64,000 bases of DNA from VXRJ01 sp964636705 (GTDB taxonomy: Bacteria > Acidobacteriota > Vicinamibacteria > Vicinamibacterales > UBA8438): NCBI GenBank assembly GCA_964636705.1, contig CAZWUJ010000009.1, positions 1-64,000 of the forward strand, in the 5' to 3' direction. A model generated the notes under the pieces. It saw nothing but the letters and a program-made list of their open reading frames with translations. It did not search any database and had not been told where the DNA came from. Shown one piece after another: positions 8,331 to 17,057 of the stretch. The position numbers and the translations under genes are program-made. Numbering within the stretch: position 1 is the stretch's first letter; every line of letters begins with the position of its first letter.

Positions 8331-9299
8331 GTGGTGCGACCCTCGCTTCAGTCCGGCCGCGTTGCCTTCCGCTTGACCGCGTTGACCGTGTGTTCGCGCT
8401 GGTGGTTCGGCGCACTGGCCCTGATGGCCGCGGTGGCGACGCCGGGGATGGCCAACGCGCAGACGGCGCCGGCGGGCGCCCGAACTCCCGTCGCGGATGC
8501 ACTGACGGCCGTCCGGGTCAAGACCGCCATCGTCAACGACGCGGATCTGGGCGAGTTGCCCATCGAAGTACACGCGGTTGCGGGTGTCGTCACGCTTGAG
8601 GGCGTTGTGCGGGCCGCGGATCAGATCGACCGCGCCGTCGAGCTGGCGGAGGGGGCGCCGGGTGTCACCCGGGTCGAGTCGGCGCTGGTGGTCGGGGATC
8701 CCGACCCGCTGGCGGAGCAGGCGCGGCCGCGCCTGCCGGCCCTTGCCCCGCGGCCCAGGGAAGGGCCCCTGCGGCTGATCGCGGCCGGCGGCACCATGCG
8801 GCTGACGCGCAACTCCGGCGGTTTCCTGGAGCGGGTCCGGTCGATCCGTCCCGTCTTTCGGTTCGGCTCGAGTACCGGCTTCGGCCCGTCGGTATCGTTC
8901 AGGGGGGGCGAGGCGGCACTCGATCCCGGCAGCGAGACGCAACCGGCGCTTGCCGCGGTACGGCTGCGGCCGGTGATGGCCGGCCTCGACTACAGGCTCG
9001 TCAATGAGCGCGTGACGGTCGGCACCGGAATTCTCGCCGGCTTTTCGTTCAACAGCCTGAAGGTCGAAACGGCGCGTGCGGGACCCGGCCGCGCCATCGC
9101 GGTATCGAACTCCTTCGTCGTCCAGCCCAAGCTGGACATCTGGTTCGACCTGACGCAGCGCATCGGGATCACGCTGCAGGCGGGTTACCTGCTCAGCCGC
9201 CCGAAGGTGACGTTCGGCAGCGACGATCTGGTGGCAACCGAGCGGATCCGGGTGAATGCGGTGGTGCTGAGCGCGGGGCTGGCGTACTGGATCTTCTGA
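8331..9299 (+). CDS. Exported BON-domain / beta-barrel protein
   Basis: The frame opens at GTG 8331, six bases after mgtE, but a signal peptide (WWFGALALMAAVATPGMANAQ) suggests that a later GTG or TTG could be the true start. After the signal, residues about 55-125 resemble a BON domain (DALTAVRVKTAIVNDADLG ... VAGVVTLEGVVRAADQIDRAVEL ... GVTRVESAL). The remaining 180 residues alternate in strand-like patterns and end in an aromatic residue (AGLAYWIF), as outer-membrane beta-barrels do. Probably a periplasm/outer-membrane protein with a lipid-binding BON module. It sits just before the Mla genes (two bases to mlaE), so a role in outer-membrane lipid homeostasis is reasonable but inferred. Confidence 0.6.
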   Translation: MVRPSLQSGRVAFRLTALTVCSRWWFGALALMAAVATPGMANAQTAPAGARTPVADALTAVRVKTAIVNDADLGELPIEVHAVAGVVTLEGVVRAADQIDRAVELAEGAPGVTRVESALVVGDPDPLAEQARPRLPALAPRPREGPLRLIAAGGTMRLTRNSGGFLERVRSIRPVFRFGSSTGFGPSVSFRGGEAALDPGSETQPALAAVRLRPVMAGLDYRLVNERVTVGTGILAGFSFNSLKVETARAGPGRAIAVSNSFVVQPKLDIWFDLTQRIGITLQAGYLLSRPKVTFGSDDLVATERIRVNAVVLSAGLAYWIF

Positions 9300-9301
9300 C
9301 C

Positions 9302-10087
9302 ATGCTGCAGGCATTACGCGCGTTCGCCATTGCTCGCCTCGCTGGCGCCGGAGGCGCGTCGCTCTTCGCCGGACGCGCGCTCGTCGCCGCCTTCCGACCG
9401 CCGTTCGAGCTGAAGGAGACCGCGAGGCAGATCTACGAGATCGGCTGGCGGTCGCTGCCGCTCATTACGGCGTCCGGCTTCGCGGTCGGCATCGTCCTCT
9501 CGATGCACACGCGGGCGTCGCTCGAACGTTTCGGCGCGGAGGCGTTGATCCCGGCGGGGCTTGCGCTGGCTCTGGTGCGCGAGACGGGACCGCTGGTCAC
9601 CGGCCTGCTGATCTCGGGGCGGGTCGGCGCCGGGGTCGGCGCGGAGCTGGGCGCCATGAAGGTGACCGAGCAGATCGACGCCCTGGAGGCGGTGGCCGTC
9701 GACTCGTTCAAGTTCCTCGTGGTGACCCGCATGATCGCCTGCATGGTGGCGATGCCCATCCTTACCGCCGTGATGAACTTCACCGGCATCGTCGGTGGAT
9801 GGGTGGCCGAGGCGCCCATCTCCGGGATGGACTTCCCCGTCTACTTCCGGACCGCGTTCTCGTCGATCCAGTTCACCGACTACATCCCGAGCGCGCTCAA
9901 GACGGTGGTCTTCGGCTTCATCATCGCCATCACCGCCGCGTACCTCGGCGTCAACACGCGCGGCGGCACCCAGGGGGTCGGCTACGCGGCGACCCGGGCC
10001 GTGGTGGTGGCCTCCATCCTGATGATCGCGGCCAACGTGGTCCTGGTCCGGCTCATCTTCTTCATCTTTCCCGAGGCGGCAGGGTGA
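9302..10087 (+). CDS. mlaE: MlaE-type ABC transporter permease (lipid transport)
   Basis: A 261-residue polytopic protein with family landmarks: an amphipathic N-terminal part, then SLPLITASGFAVGIVLSMHT, ALALVRETGPLVTGLLISGR, GAGVGAELGAMKVTEQIDAL, and a C-terminal GVNTRGGTQGVGYAATRAVV. This is the MlaE/permease family that works with an MlaF ATPase and an MCE-domain protein to move phospholipids between outer and inner membranes. The stop overlaps the start of the ATPase gene by four bases (GTGA at 10084-10087). Gene order mlaE-mlaF-mlaD; no separate mlaB or mlaC is seen. Confidence 0.9.
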   Translation: MLQALRAFAIARLAGAGGASLFAGRALVAAFRPPFELKETARQIYEIGWRSLPLITASGFAVGIVLSMHTRASLERFGAEALIPAGLALALVRETGPLVTGLLISGRVGAGVGAELGAMKVTEQIDALEAVAVDSFKFLVVTRMIACMVAMPILTAVMNFTGIVGGWVAEAPISGMDFPVYFRTAFSSIQFTDYIPSALKTVVFGFIIAITAAYLGVNTRGGTQGVGYAATRAVVVASILMIAANVVLVRLIFFIFPEAAG

Positions 10088-10833
10088 CCGACGGCACGCC
10101 CGTCATTCGCCTCGAGCATGTCTCGAAGGCGTTCGGCTCGTTCCGGGTGCTTGATGACGTGTCGCTCGCGATACCGCGGGGCGAGGCGACCGTCGTGCTC
10201 GGCCGCAGCGGCACCGGCAAGAGCGTCATGCTGAAGCACGTGGTCGGCCTGCTCCAGCCCGACGCCGGCCACGTCTTCGTCGGGGACACGGACATCACGA
10301 CGCTCTCGCCGTCCGAGCTCGCGATTGTCCGCCAGCAGGTGGGCTTTCTCTTCCAGAACTCGGCGTTGTTCGATTCGATCACGGTGGGCGAGAACGTCGC
10401 CTTCCCGATGCGCCGCCACGGCGACTGGCCGGAGCGGACGGTGCAGGAACGCGTTGCGCAGAAGCTGGCCGCGGTCGGCCTGGAGCACGCGGCGGACCTG
10501 ATGCCGTCGGCGCTCTCCGGGGGCATGCGGAAACGGGCCGGCCTGGCGCGCGCGATGGCGCTCGACCCGATGGTCCTGCTCGTCGACGAGCCGAGCGCCG
10601 GACTGGATCCGATCACGTCGGACGAGATCGACAGCCTGCTGGTACGCGTCAAGGAGGAGTTGGGCACGACGCTGATCGTCGTGACCCACAACATCCCGAG
10701 CGCCCGGCGGATTGGCGACGCGCTGCTGTTCCTGCACCAGGGACGCGTCCTGGCACGGGGAACGGTGGCGGAAATGGACCGTAACGAGCACCCCATGGTG
10801 CGTCAGTTCATGAGGTCGGAAGCAGGCGGTTAG
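10084..10833 (+). CDS. mlaF: MlaF-type ABC transporter ATP-binding protein
   Basis: The start is GTG 10084, overlapping the permease stop, giving 249 residues; the open frame extends upstream inside mlaE, but that part is not homologous. Walker A is GRSGTGKS at residues 40-47, the Q-loop region is GFLFQNSALFDSITV, the signature is LSGGMRKR (the variant usual for MlaF), Walker B is MVLLVDEPSAGLDP, and the switch His lies in VVTHNIP. It energises the lipid transporter formed with the neighbouring MlaE and MCE proteins on the cytoplasmic side of the inner membrane. Confidence 0.92.
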   Translation: MTDGTPVIRLEHVSKAFGSFRVLDDVSLAIPRGEATVVLGRSGTGKSVMLKHVVGLLQPDAGHVFVGDTDITTLSPSELAIVRQQVGFLFQNSALFDSITVGENVAFPMRRHGDWPERTVQERVAQKLAAVGLEHAADLMPSALSGGMRKRAGLARAMALDPMVLLVDEPSAGLDPITSDEIDSLLVRVKEELGTTLIVVTHNIPSARRIGDALLFLHQGRVLARGTVAEMDRNEHPMVRQFMRSEAGG

Positions 10834-10868
10834 AAGCCTGCGGGCAGGACGGAGGAAGGAGATCAACG

Positions 10869-12248
10869 ATGGGTTCCCCACGCCTGGCGCTGGTTGGCGC
10901 GTTCGTGATCGGCGGGCTGCTGCTGTTCGCGGTCGGACTGTTCATGATTGGTGACCGGAGACTGCTCTTCACCGAGAGCTTCGAGGCGGTTGCAGACTTC
11001 GGCAACGTGAACGGCGTCGAGGTGGGCACGTCCGTCCGCCTGTCGGGGCTGGCCGCGGGCGAGGTAGTCGCGCTGACGCTGCCGCCGGGTCCCGGCGGGC
11101 GCTTCCTCGTCCGGATGCGCATCCGGGAGGACCTGCGCCCGCTGGTCCGCACCGATTCGGAGGCGGCGATCCTGACTGACGGACTGCTCGGCGCGGCGTT
11201 CATCGAACTCCGCTCCGGGAGCGCCGACTCGCCGACGGTGGAGGACGGCGGGACGATACCGGGGGTGGACGCCGTCCAGGTGGCCGACCTCATCGCCGAG
11301 GGGCGCGAGACCTTCCAGGTCGTCGCCGACGAGATGGTCGCGATGCAGGACCGCGTGCAGGGGACCTTCGACGAGCTGGGCGAGACGGTCAACGCGACGA
11401 CGGATCTGATCCGTGACGTCGGCGCCGACGTTCGCGAGGTGGGCAGCGCGAGCGTGCTGCTCGTCGACTCCGCGCGAGGCGTCATGGACGAGGCGCAGCG
11501 CCTGGTGGAGGGTGTGGCGGAAGGCGAGGGGACGGCGGGCCGGCTGCTGACCGACGACACGCTCTACACGCATCTGGCCGGCGTTGCCCGCGAGACCGAG
11601 GCGACCATGCAGGCGGTGCGCGGCAGCGCGGAGGAAGTCCAGGCGATGGTCGGCGCATGGACGCAGCTCGACAGCCCCGCCCAGCAGGTGCTGGTCGACG
11701 CGGGAGACGTGGTCACCTACGCGCGCGACGCGATGGCGGACCTCGCCGAGAACACCGAGGCGATGAAACGCAACTGGCTCTTCCGTGGTTTCTTCTCGGA
11801 TCGCGGCTTCTACAACCTGGACGAGATGACGCGCGACGAGTACCGCGAACTGCTGGTCGACGACCGGTACACGCCGCTCCGGATCTGGTTGTCGGCCGAC
11901 GTGCTCTTCGAGACGGCCGACGAAGGCGAGCGACTCCAGCTTGGCGATGGGGCCGAGCGGCGGCTCGAAGAGGCCATGGGCGAGTTGCTCGACTACCCGC
12001 GGAACGCCCCGCTGGTGGTAGAAGGGTACGCTACCGCCGGTGGCCCCGGACAACAGTTCCGAGACGCGCAGGAGCGCGCGTCGGCGGTGCAGGGGTGGCT
12101 AACGCGCGTGTTCCGGCGCTCGGCGGAGCTGACCGGCACGATGCCGCTCGGGCCGGACGCGCCGGAGAGCCCGGCGGGCAATGGCCGTTGGGACGGCGTC
12201 GCGTTGACGCTGTTCGCATCGACGGAGGAACTGGAGGCCGAGAACTAG
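10869..12248 (+). CDS. MCE/MlaD-type lipid-binding protein with OmpA-like C-terminus
   Basis: A 459-residue protein preceded by GGAAGGAG. One N-terminal helix (about residues 8-28) anchors it in the inner membrane. An MCE domain follows (about 35-115: FGNVNGVEVGTSVRLSGLAAG, then DGLLGAAFIELRSG). A long helical, coiled-coil-prone region (about 140-300) is typical of MlaD/Mce proteins. Unlike standard MlaD, residues about 330-440 look like an OmpA-type module (LSADVLFETADEGERL, PLVVEGYAT, then RDAQERASAVQGWLTRVF), which could bind peptidoglycan. With the mlaE and mlaF genes directly upstream it should form the periplasmic part of the lipid transporter. The OmpA-like assignment is by pattern only. 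Confidence 0.75.
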   Translation: MGSPRLALVGAFVIGGLLLFAVGLFMIGDRRLLFTESFEAVADFGNVNGVEVGTSVRLSGLAAGEVVALTLPPGPGGRFLVRMRIREDLRPLVRTDSEAAILTDGLLGAAFIELRSGSADSPTVEDGGTIPGVDAVQVADLIAEGRETFQVVADEMVAMQDRVQGTFDELGETVNATTDLIRDVGADVREVGSASVLLVDSARGVMDEAQRLVEGVAEGEGTAGRLLTDDTLYTHLAGVARETEATMQAVRGSAEEVQAMVGAWTQLDSPAQQVLVDAGDVVTYARDAMADLAENTEAMKRNWLFRGFFSDRGFYNLDEMTRDEYRELLVDDRYTPLRIWLSADVLFETADEGERLQLGDGAERRLEEAMGELLDYPRNAPLVVEGYATAGGPGQQFRDAQERASAVQGWLTRVFRRSAELTGTMPLGPDAPESPAGNGRWDGVALTLFASTEELEAEN

Positions 12249-12250
12249 CT

Positions 12251-12275
12251 GGTCCGCCGGCCTCCAGTCCGGCAC
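12251..12275. repeat. Degenerate copy of the dispersed palindromic repeat
   Basis: GGTCCGCCGGCCTCCAGTCC followed by GGCAC, just after the MCE gene stop. It matches the GGTCCGCCGGCCTCCAGGCC consensus found elsewhere in this window with one substitution in the right arm, so the palindrome is imperfect. It lies in the 83-base gap before the YbdG-like gene. Confidence 0.6.
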
Positions 12276-12331
12276 TAGCCACACCGCTCCGCGCCACTCT
12301 CCGAGAAGCGTACAGGTAGGATGGCAACAGG

Positions 12332-13651
12332 ATGCTGACGCTGTTCCGGGACTGGCTGATCGAGCAGGGCCTGGCCGCCAGCACGGCCGGGCTGTTGGCG
12401 ATCGCGGCCGACATCGCCGTGGTGCTGGTGCTGGCCTACATGGCCGACGTCGTGACGCGGCGGGTCGTCGTGCAATACGTTCGAGGCCTGGCGAGCCGGT
12501 CGATCACGCACTGGGACGACCACATCGCGCGGCATCGGGTGTTGATCCGGCTGGCCCACGTCTCCCCCGCGGTCGTCATCTACTACATGGCGCTGCCGGT
12601 CCTCGGCGACTATCCGGGACTTCAGGCAGTGGTGCGCCAGCTTTGCCTCATCTACATGATCGGGATCGCCACGCTCGCCGCCGACGGCGCCGTGAACGCG
12701 GCGGCCGACGTCATCAGGGCGTCCGGGAAGGCCCGCGGCCTGCCGGTTGCCGGCGTGGCGCAGGTGGCGAAGCTGTTCCTCTATGCCATCGCCGCCATCA
12801 GCGTGCTCTCACTCGTCCTCAACCGATCCCCGCTACTGATGTTGAGCGGCATCGGCGCGGCCGGCGCGGTAACCATGCTGATCTTCCGCGACGCCATCCT
12901 GGGTTTCGTCGCCGGGATTCAGATCACGCTGAACGACCTGGTGCGCCGGGGCGACTGGATCGAAATGCCGTCGCACGGTGTGGACGGCGACGTGATCGAG
13001 GTCGGGCTCACGACCGTCAAGGTGCAGAATTTCGACAAGACCATCGTCACCATTCCCACCTACGCGCTCATCGCCGAGTCGTTCAAGAACTGGCGCGGCA
13101 TGTCCGAGTCGGGGGGGCGCCGCATCAAGCGGGCCATCAACATCGACATGAATTCGGTGCGCTTCTGCACGGAGGAGATGCTGGCCCGGTACAAGCGCAT
13201 CCGCTACATCGAGGAGTACGTCGAGCGGAAGCGCGGCGAGGTGGAGAACTGGAACGCCGAGCATGGGATCGACCGCGAGGACTACGCGAACGGCCGCCGT
13301 CTCACGAACCTCGGGACATTTCGCGCCTACATCGTCGCCTATCTGCATCATCACCCGATGGTGCACGACGACATGACCTTCCTGATCCGTCAGCTCGATC
13401 CGACCGAGCACGGCCTGCCGATCGAGATCTACGTCTTCAGCCGCGATCAGGACTGGGGGCGCTACGAGGCCATCCAGGCGGACATCTTCGACCACCTGCT
13501 GGCGATCGTCCCGCAGTTCGATCTGCGGGTCTTCCAGAATCCATCCGGCGCGGCCGTCGAGCGAGCGCTGGGCGCGGTGGCCCGCCCCGGCGGCCCGGAC
13601 GCGGAACGGGATCCGGCGGCGGTTGGCGCGGCCGTCCGCTCAGGCCAGTAG
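12332..13651 (+). CDS. YbdG/MscM-type mechanosensitive channel
   Basis: A 439-residue MscS-superfamily protein. The N-terminal half holds four or five membrane helices, then a pore helix (LMLSGIGAAGAVTMLIFRDA) and beta-domain (LNDLVRRGDWIEMPSHGVDG, VEVGLTTVKVQNFDKTIVTI). The block SFKNWRGMSESGGRRIKRA followed by a long insertion is typical of YbdG (miniconductance channel) rather than MscS. It should relieve hypo-osmotic stress in the inner membrane. Its 3' end overlaps the end of feoB by 12 bases tail to tail, so little space is left for a terminator between them. Confidence 0.85.
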   Translation: MLTLFRDWLIEQGLAASTAGLLAIAADIAVVLVLAYMADVVTRRVVVQYVRGLASRSITHWDDHIARHRVLIRLAHVSPAVVIYYMALPVLGDYPGLQAVVRQLCLIYMIGIATLAADGAVNAAADVIRASGKARGLPVAGVAQVAKLFLYAIAAISVLSLVLNRSPLLMLSGIGAAGAVTMLIFRDAILGFVAGIQITLNDLVRRGDWIEMPSHGVDGDVIEVGLTTVKVQNFDKTIVTIPTYALIAESFKNWRGMSESGGRRIKRAINIDMNSVRFCTEEMLARYKRIRYIEEYVERKRGEVENWNAEHGIDREDYANGRRLTNLGTFRAYIVAYLHHHPMVHDDMTFLIRQLDPTEHGLPIEIYVFSRDQDWGRYEAIQADIFDHLLAIVPQFDLRVFQNPSGAAVERALGAVARPGGPDAERDPAAVGAAVRSGQ

Positions 13652-15925
13652 CCGCCAGATCTGCGTTACCAGGAAGCAGACCGTCACGCCCATCGCGAGC
13701 GGCAGCAGGGTGGCGACCGTCGTCCAGCGGGCGCTCCGCGTCTCCTTCCAGATCGTGTAGATGGTCGTGGAACAGGGATTGTGGAGCAGGCTGAACAGCA
13801 TCAGGTTGACCGCGGTCAGCAGCGTCCAGCCGCCAGCGCGAAGTAAGGATCCCGTGGCGTCCGCGCTGTCGAGCTCGAACATCACGCCGGCGCCCGCCCC
13901 CGCGTCGCCCGTGACGCCGGCCGCGGTCAGCACCGTCAGCATCAGCACGGTCGGGATGACGATCTCGTTCGCCGGGATGGCGACCACGTAGGCGAGCAGG
14001 ATGACGCCGTTCATGCCAATCAGCAGGCCGACCGGGTCGAGCCAGGCGACCGAGTGCTGGGCGACGCTGACGCCGCCGATGGTGACGTTCGAGATCAGCC
14101 AGATGACCGCCCCGGCCGGCACCGCGAAGATGACGGCGCGCCAGAGCACGATCAGCGTCCGGTCGATCACCGACGTATAGAGGGTCTGCAGTATGCGTGG
14201 CGGACGGTAGGGCGGCAGCTCCAGGCTGAAGCTGGTCGCCTCGCCCCGCAGCACCGTGCGCGAGAGAGCCCAGGACGCGACGAACATCATCGCGATGCCG
14301 AGCAGGGCGATGCCCACCACGGCGCTGGCCGAGACCAGGCCGGCGAGGTGCGCGGGCGCCAGCGCGCCAATGAAGACTGACGCGATCAGGATCTGCGTCG
14401 GCCAGCGTCCGTTGCAGAGGGAGAAGTTGTTGGTGATGATGGCGATGAGCCGCTCGCGCGGCGAGTCGATGACGCGGGTCGACACGACGCCGGCCGCGTT
14501 GCAGCCGAACCCCATGCACATCGTGAGCGCCTGCTTGCCGTGCGCGCCGGCGCGGCGGAACAGGGAGTCGAGGTTGAACGCCACGCGCGGCAGGTAGCCG
14601 AAATCCTCCAGCAGCGTGAAGATCGGAAAGAAGATGGCCATCGGGGGCAGCATGACCGCCACCACCCAGGCGGTCGCGAGATAGACGCCGTCGAAGAGGA
14701 ACCCGCTCAGCCACCAGGGCAGGCGAATCGCGTCGCCGAACTCCTTCAGGGCCGGGTGCGTGGTGTCGATCAGGAGCGTGGCGAGCATGCTGGACGGCAC
14801 GTTCGCGCCTTCGATCGTGATCCAGAAGACGGCGGCCAGGATGGCGAGCATCACCGGGAAGCCGAGCCACCGGCTGGTGAGCAGGCGGTCGAGCCCCCGG
14901 TCGAGATCGAAGCCGGTCTTGCGCAGTCCCCGGAGCTGCGCGCGCTCGGCGATTGCCTGCGCCGCGCGGTAGATCTCCGCGGTCACCGTGTCGTGGAAGT
15001 CCGCAGGCAGATCCCACCGCAGGCGCTCCGCCGTCGCGAGAACCCCGTCCGACCGTCCGGGCGGGTCGGCGCCGGCGGGCGCGGGCGTCTCCGACGGGGT
15101 GCCCCGGGGCTCCTCCGGCAGGTTGTCGGCTTGGCCGCGCCCGGGTGTCTGGGGGTCGGCGATCTGCCCCAGCTCTCCCGATCGGACGGCCTCGACCACG
15201 GCGCCATCCGCGTTCAGCAGCCGTTGCGCCACCCATCGGCTACTCCGCACGTCCAGAAAGGCCTGCTGCACGACGCCGGCCAGCTCCGCAACCGCGCGCT
15301 CCACCTCCGGCGCCTGCTGCGCGAGGCGGAACGGCGCCGTCTTCCGCTGCCCCATGGCAACCGAATACGCCGCCTCGACCAGTTCGTCGACGCCGATCTT
15401 CGACCGCGCCGCACCCGCCACCACGGGCACACCCAACTCGCGCTCGAGCCGCGCCGCGTCGACCGCGATCCCGTTCCGTTTCGCCTCGTCGATCAGGTTG
15501 AGGAAGACCACTACCTGCCCGGTGACGTCGAGAATCTGCAGGGCCAGGTTCAGGTTGCGCTCAAGGCGGGTGGCGTCCACGACGACGACCGTCACGTCGG
15601 GCCGGCCGAACAGGATGAAGTCGCGCGCCACTTCCTCGTCGACGCTTCCCGCCTGCAGCGAGTAGGTTCCGGGGAGGTCGACGATCTTCACGCGCGATCC
15701 ACGGTGCGCGAAAACGCCCTCGGCGCGTGCGATTGTCTTCCCGGGCCAGTTGCCGGTGTGCTGGCGCAGACCGGTCAGCGCATTGAAGACGGTACTCTTG
15801 CCGACGTTCGGGTTGCCGGCGAGCGCGATCAACAGATCCCACCGATCCGGGCTCAGGCCGAGGCGAAGCAGATGTTCTTCGCGGCGGGCGCCGCCGCCGT
15901 GACAGGCCGGAGTGGGGAGCGGCAT
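13640..15925 (-). CDS. feoB: Ferrous iron transport protein B (FeoB)
   Basis: A 761-residue protein. The N-terminal G-domain has GNPNVGKST at residues 37-45 (G1), DLPGTYSL (G3) and FLNLIDEAKRNG (the G4 region, with NLID where NxxD is usual), followed by the helical GDI-type region. The C-terminal membrane domain has GxxxxxA gate and core motifs such as LCNGRWPTQILI and GFGCNAAGVVSTRV (FeoB-type GCNAxG). FeoB imports Fe2+ across the inner membrane. ATG 15925 overlaps the stop of the upstream regulator gene by one base (TAATG), so the two are translationally coupled. FeoA is supplied by the upstream protein's C-terminal domain. Confidence 0.93.
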   Translation of the reverse strand: MPLPTPACHGGGARREEHLLRLGLSPDRWDLLIALAGNPNVGKSTVFNALTGLRQHTGNWPGKTIARAEGVFAHRGSRVKIVDLPGTYSLQAGSVDEEVARDFILFGRPDVTVVVVDATRLERNLNLALQILDVTGQVVVFLNLIDEAKRNGIAVDAARLERELGVPVVAGAARSKIGVDELVEAAYSVAMGQRKTAPFRLAQQAPEVERAVAELAGVVQQAFLDVRSSRWVAQRLLNADGAVVEAVRSGELGQIADPQTPGRGQADNLPEEPRGTPSETPAPAGADPPGRSDGVLATAERLRWDLPADFHDTVTAEIYRAAQAIAERAQLRGLRKTGFDLDRGLDRLLTSRWLGFPVMLAILAAVFWITIEGANVPSSMLATLLIDTTHPALKEFGDAIRLPWWLSGFLFDGVYLATAWVVAVMLPPMAIFFPIFTLLEDFGYLPRVAFNLDSLFRRAGAHGKQALTMCMGFGCNAAGVVSTRVIDSPRERLIAIITNNFSLCNGRWPTQILIASVFIGALAPAHLAGLVSASAVVGIALLGIAMMFVASWALSRTVLRGEATSFSLELPPYRPPRILQTLYTSVIDRTLIVLWRAVIFAVPAGAVIWLISNVTIGGVSVAQHSVAWLDPVGLLIGMNGVILLAYVVAIPANEIVIPTVLMLTVLTAAGVTGDAGAGAGVMFELDSADATGSLLRAGGWTLLTAVNLMLFSLLHNPCSTTIYTIWKETRSARWTTVATLLPLAMGVTVCFLVTQIWRLLA

Positions 15926-17007
15926 TATGTCGTCCGGCCGGTCGTCTCGGCGCCGTTGCCGGTCCGGCTGCCGGCGCTTGCAGCGTCGGCGTATGGTGAA
16001 GCGACGTGGATCCAGTCCGCCTGCGAACTGCGAAGGGCGATCAGGGCGCCGCGGATTCGGTAGGCGACGGGGTCGCCGCCGGCGCTCGTCAGCTCGCGTG
16101 TGATTGGCGTGCCGGGAACCACGCCGAGGTCGAGCAGACGCCGCCGCTGCGCCCCCTGGCAGGCACGCGAGATGTCCGCGACGTGCACGGTCTCGCCCGG
16201 CCGCGCGTCGGCCAGTGTGCGGCTTGGCGCGTCGCCATGTTCGCCGGCCGGCAGCAGCCGCACCGTGACGTTGCCGGCGGGGATGGAATCGACATCCCAG
16301 GTGCGGCCGCTCGCATGCACCTGCACGGCTGCCTCGGATCGTCCCACGACGTCGAGCCGGCCGCCGAGAACGAAACCGTCCGCAATCAGCGCGTCATACA
16401 GCTCCGCCGGCTCGTCCTCGAGGTGGACGACCTCGACTGCGCTTCCCGGCTCGACCGCCAGCAGGCTGATCCCCCTGTCCGGTGGCATGTCGCCGGCGGG
16501 AGTGGGAATCGGATCGCCATGCGGATCCCAGCGGGGATAGCCCAGCCGCTCGTCGAGCGCGTCCACTTGCGCGGAAGACAGGTCGTGCTCCACCCGTTCC
16601 GCTTCGTCGTGCCACTCGCCAGCGGGCACGCCGGTCCGGTCGGCGAGGTAGCGTTCCCACATCCGGTGAGTCCGGACGAGGCGGAGGGCTGACTGCCGTC
16701 CCGCGCCCGTCAGCTTCGGGCCGGCCGCTCCCGACTCCGCCAGACCCGACTCCATCAACCGCGAGAGGAGGGCGGCCGCGCGCGCGCGCGTCACGTTCAA
16801 CCGGCCGGCCAGCCCTTCGAGCGTGCCGGGCCGGGCCGAGCGCTCGCACGTGTAGAGATGCTTGAGCGCGTCTTCGAGCAGGACCCGTTCGCTGAGGCGA
16901 ATCAGTTGGCGCAGCCGTGCCACCGCGCCAAGGCGCGGCCAGAACAGCAGGCCGCCGCCGGTGGCGACAAGACCGAAGACGAGTAGGGCAAGTCCTGGAT
17001 CCGGCAT
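15925..17007 (-). CDS. DtxR-type metalloregulator fused to FeoA domain(s), membrane-anchored
   Basis: A 360-residue protein. Residues 1-22 form a hydrophobic segment (LALLVFGLVATGGGLLFW), unusual for a DNA-binding regulator. Residues about 40-170 resemble DtxR/MntR: a winged-helix (EDALKHLYTCERSARPGTLE, LAGRLNVTRARAAALLSRLM) and a dimerisation/metal region (HRMWERYLADRTGVPAGEWHDEAERVEH, written in parts; it contains the family His and Glu ligands, then GDPIPTP). Residues about 180-345 hold two FeoA/SH3-like units (LADARPGETVHVADIS, LLDLGVVPGTPITRE). It lies first in an operon with feoB. It could sense metal and help FeoB, with a palindromic operator and a promoter immediately upstream. Confidence 0.72.
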   Translation of the reverse strand: MPDPGLALLVFGLVATGGGLLFWPRLGAVARLRQLIRLSERVLLEDALKHLYTCERSARPGTLEGLAGRLNVTRARAAALLSRLMESGLAESGAAGPKLTGAGRQSALRLVRTHRMWERYLADRTGVPAGEWHDEAERVEHDLSSAQVDALDERLGYPRWDPHGDPIPTPAGDMPPDRGISLLAVEPGSAVEVVHLEDEPAELYDALIADGFVLGGRLDVVGRSEAAVQVHASGRTWDVDSIPAGNVTVRLLPAGEHGDAPSRTLADARPGETVHVADISRACQGAQRRRLLDLGVVPGTPITRELTSAGGDPVAYRIRGALIALRSSQADWIHVASPYADAASAGSRTGNGAETTGRTT

Positions 17008-17012
17008 GGCGC

Positions 17013-17028
17013 TTTTGACTGTTCAAAA
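17013..17028. promoter_or_regulatory. Palindromic operator before the DtxR/FeoA-feoB operon
   Basis: TTTTGA-CTGT-TCAAAA is a perfect 6-4-6 inverted repeat, five bases before the ATG of the regulator gene and immediately downstream of a good minus-strand promoter. Its location over the transcription start suits repression by the encoded DtxR-type protein. AT-rich DNA on its upstream flank (AAAATAATTATC) extends the resemblance to iron-responsive boxes. Confidence 0.5.
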
Positions 17029-17057
17029 TAATTATCTCTATCCGTCGAAGATGTCAA
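17029..17057 (-). promoter_or_regulatory. Sigma-70-type promoter of the DtxR/FeoA-feoB operon
   Basis: On the minus strand TTGACA (17057-17052) and TAATTA (17034-17029) are 17 bases apart. GATAAT lies in the same region and could serve as an alternative -10 with a shorter spacer. Transcription would start near 17022, inside the palindromic operator, about 15 bases before the regulator's ATG. Confidence 0.55.

Noticed and set aside
6603..9314. Very long open frame (903 codons) on the minus strand
   Set aside because: It is the antisense of the MgtE_N, mgtE and BON/beta-barrel genes; its translation is rich in Arg, His, Asp and Gln without domains, as expected for a shadow frame in GC-rich DNA.
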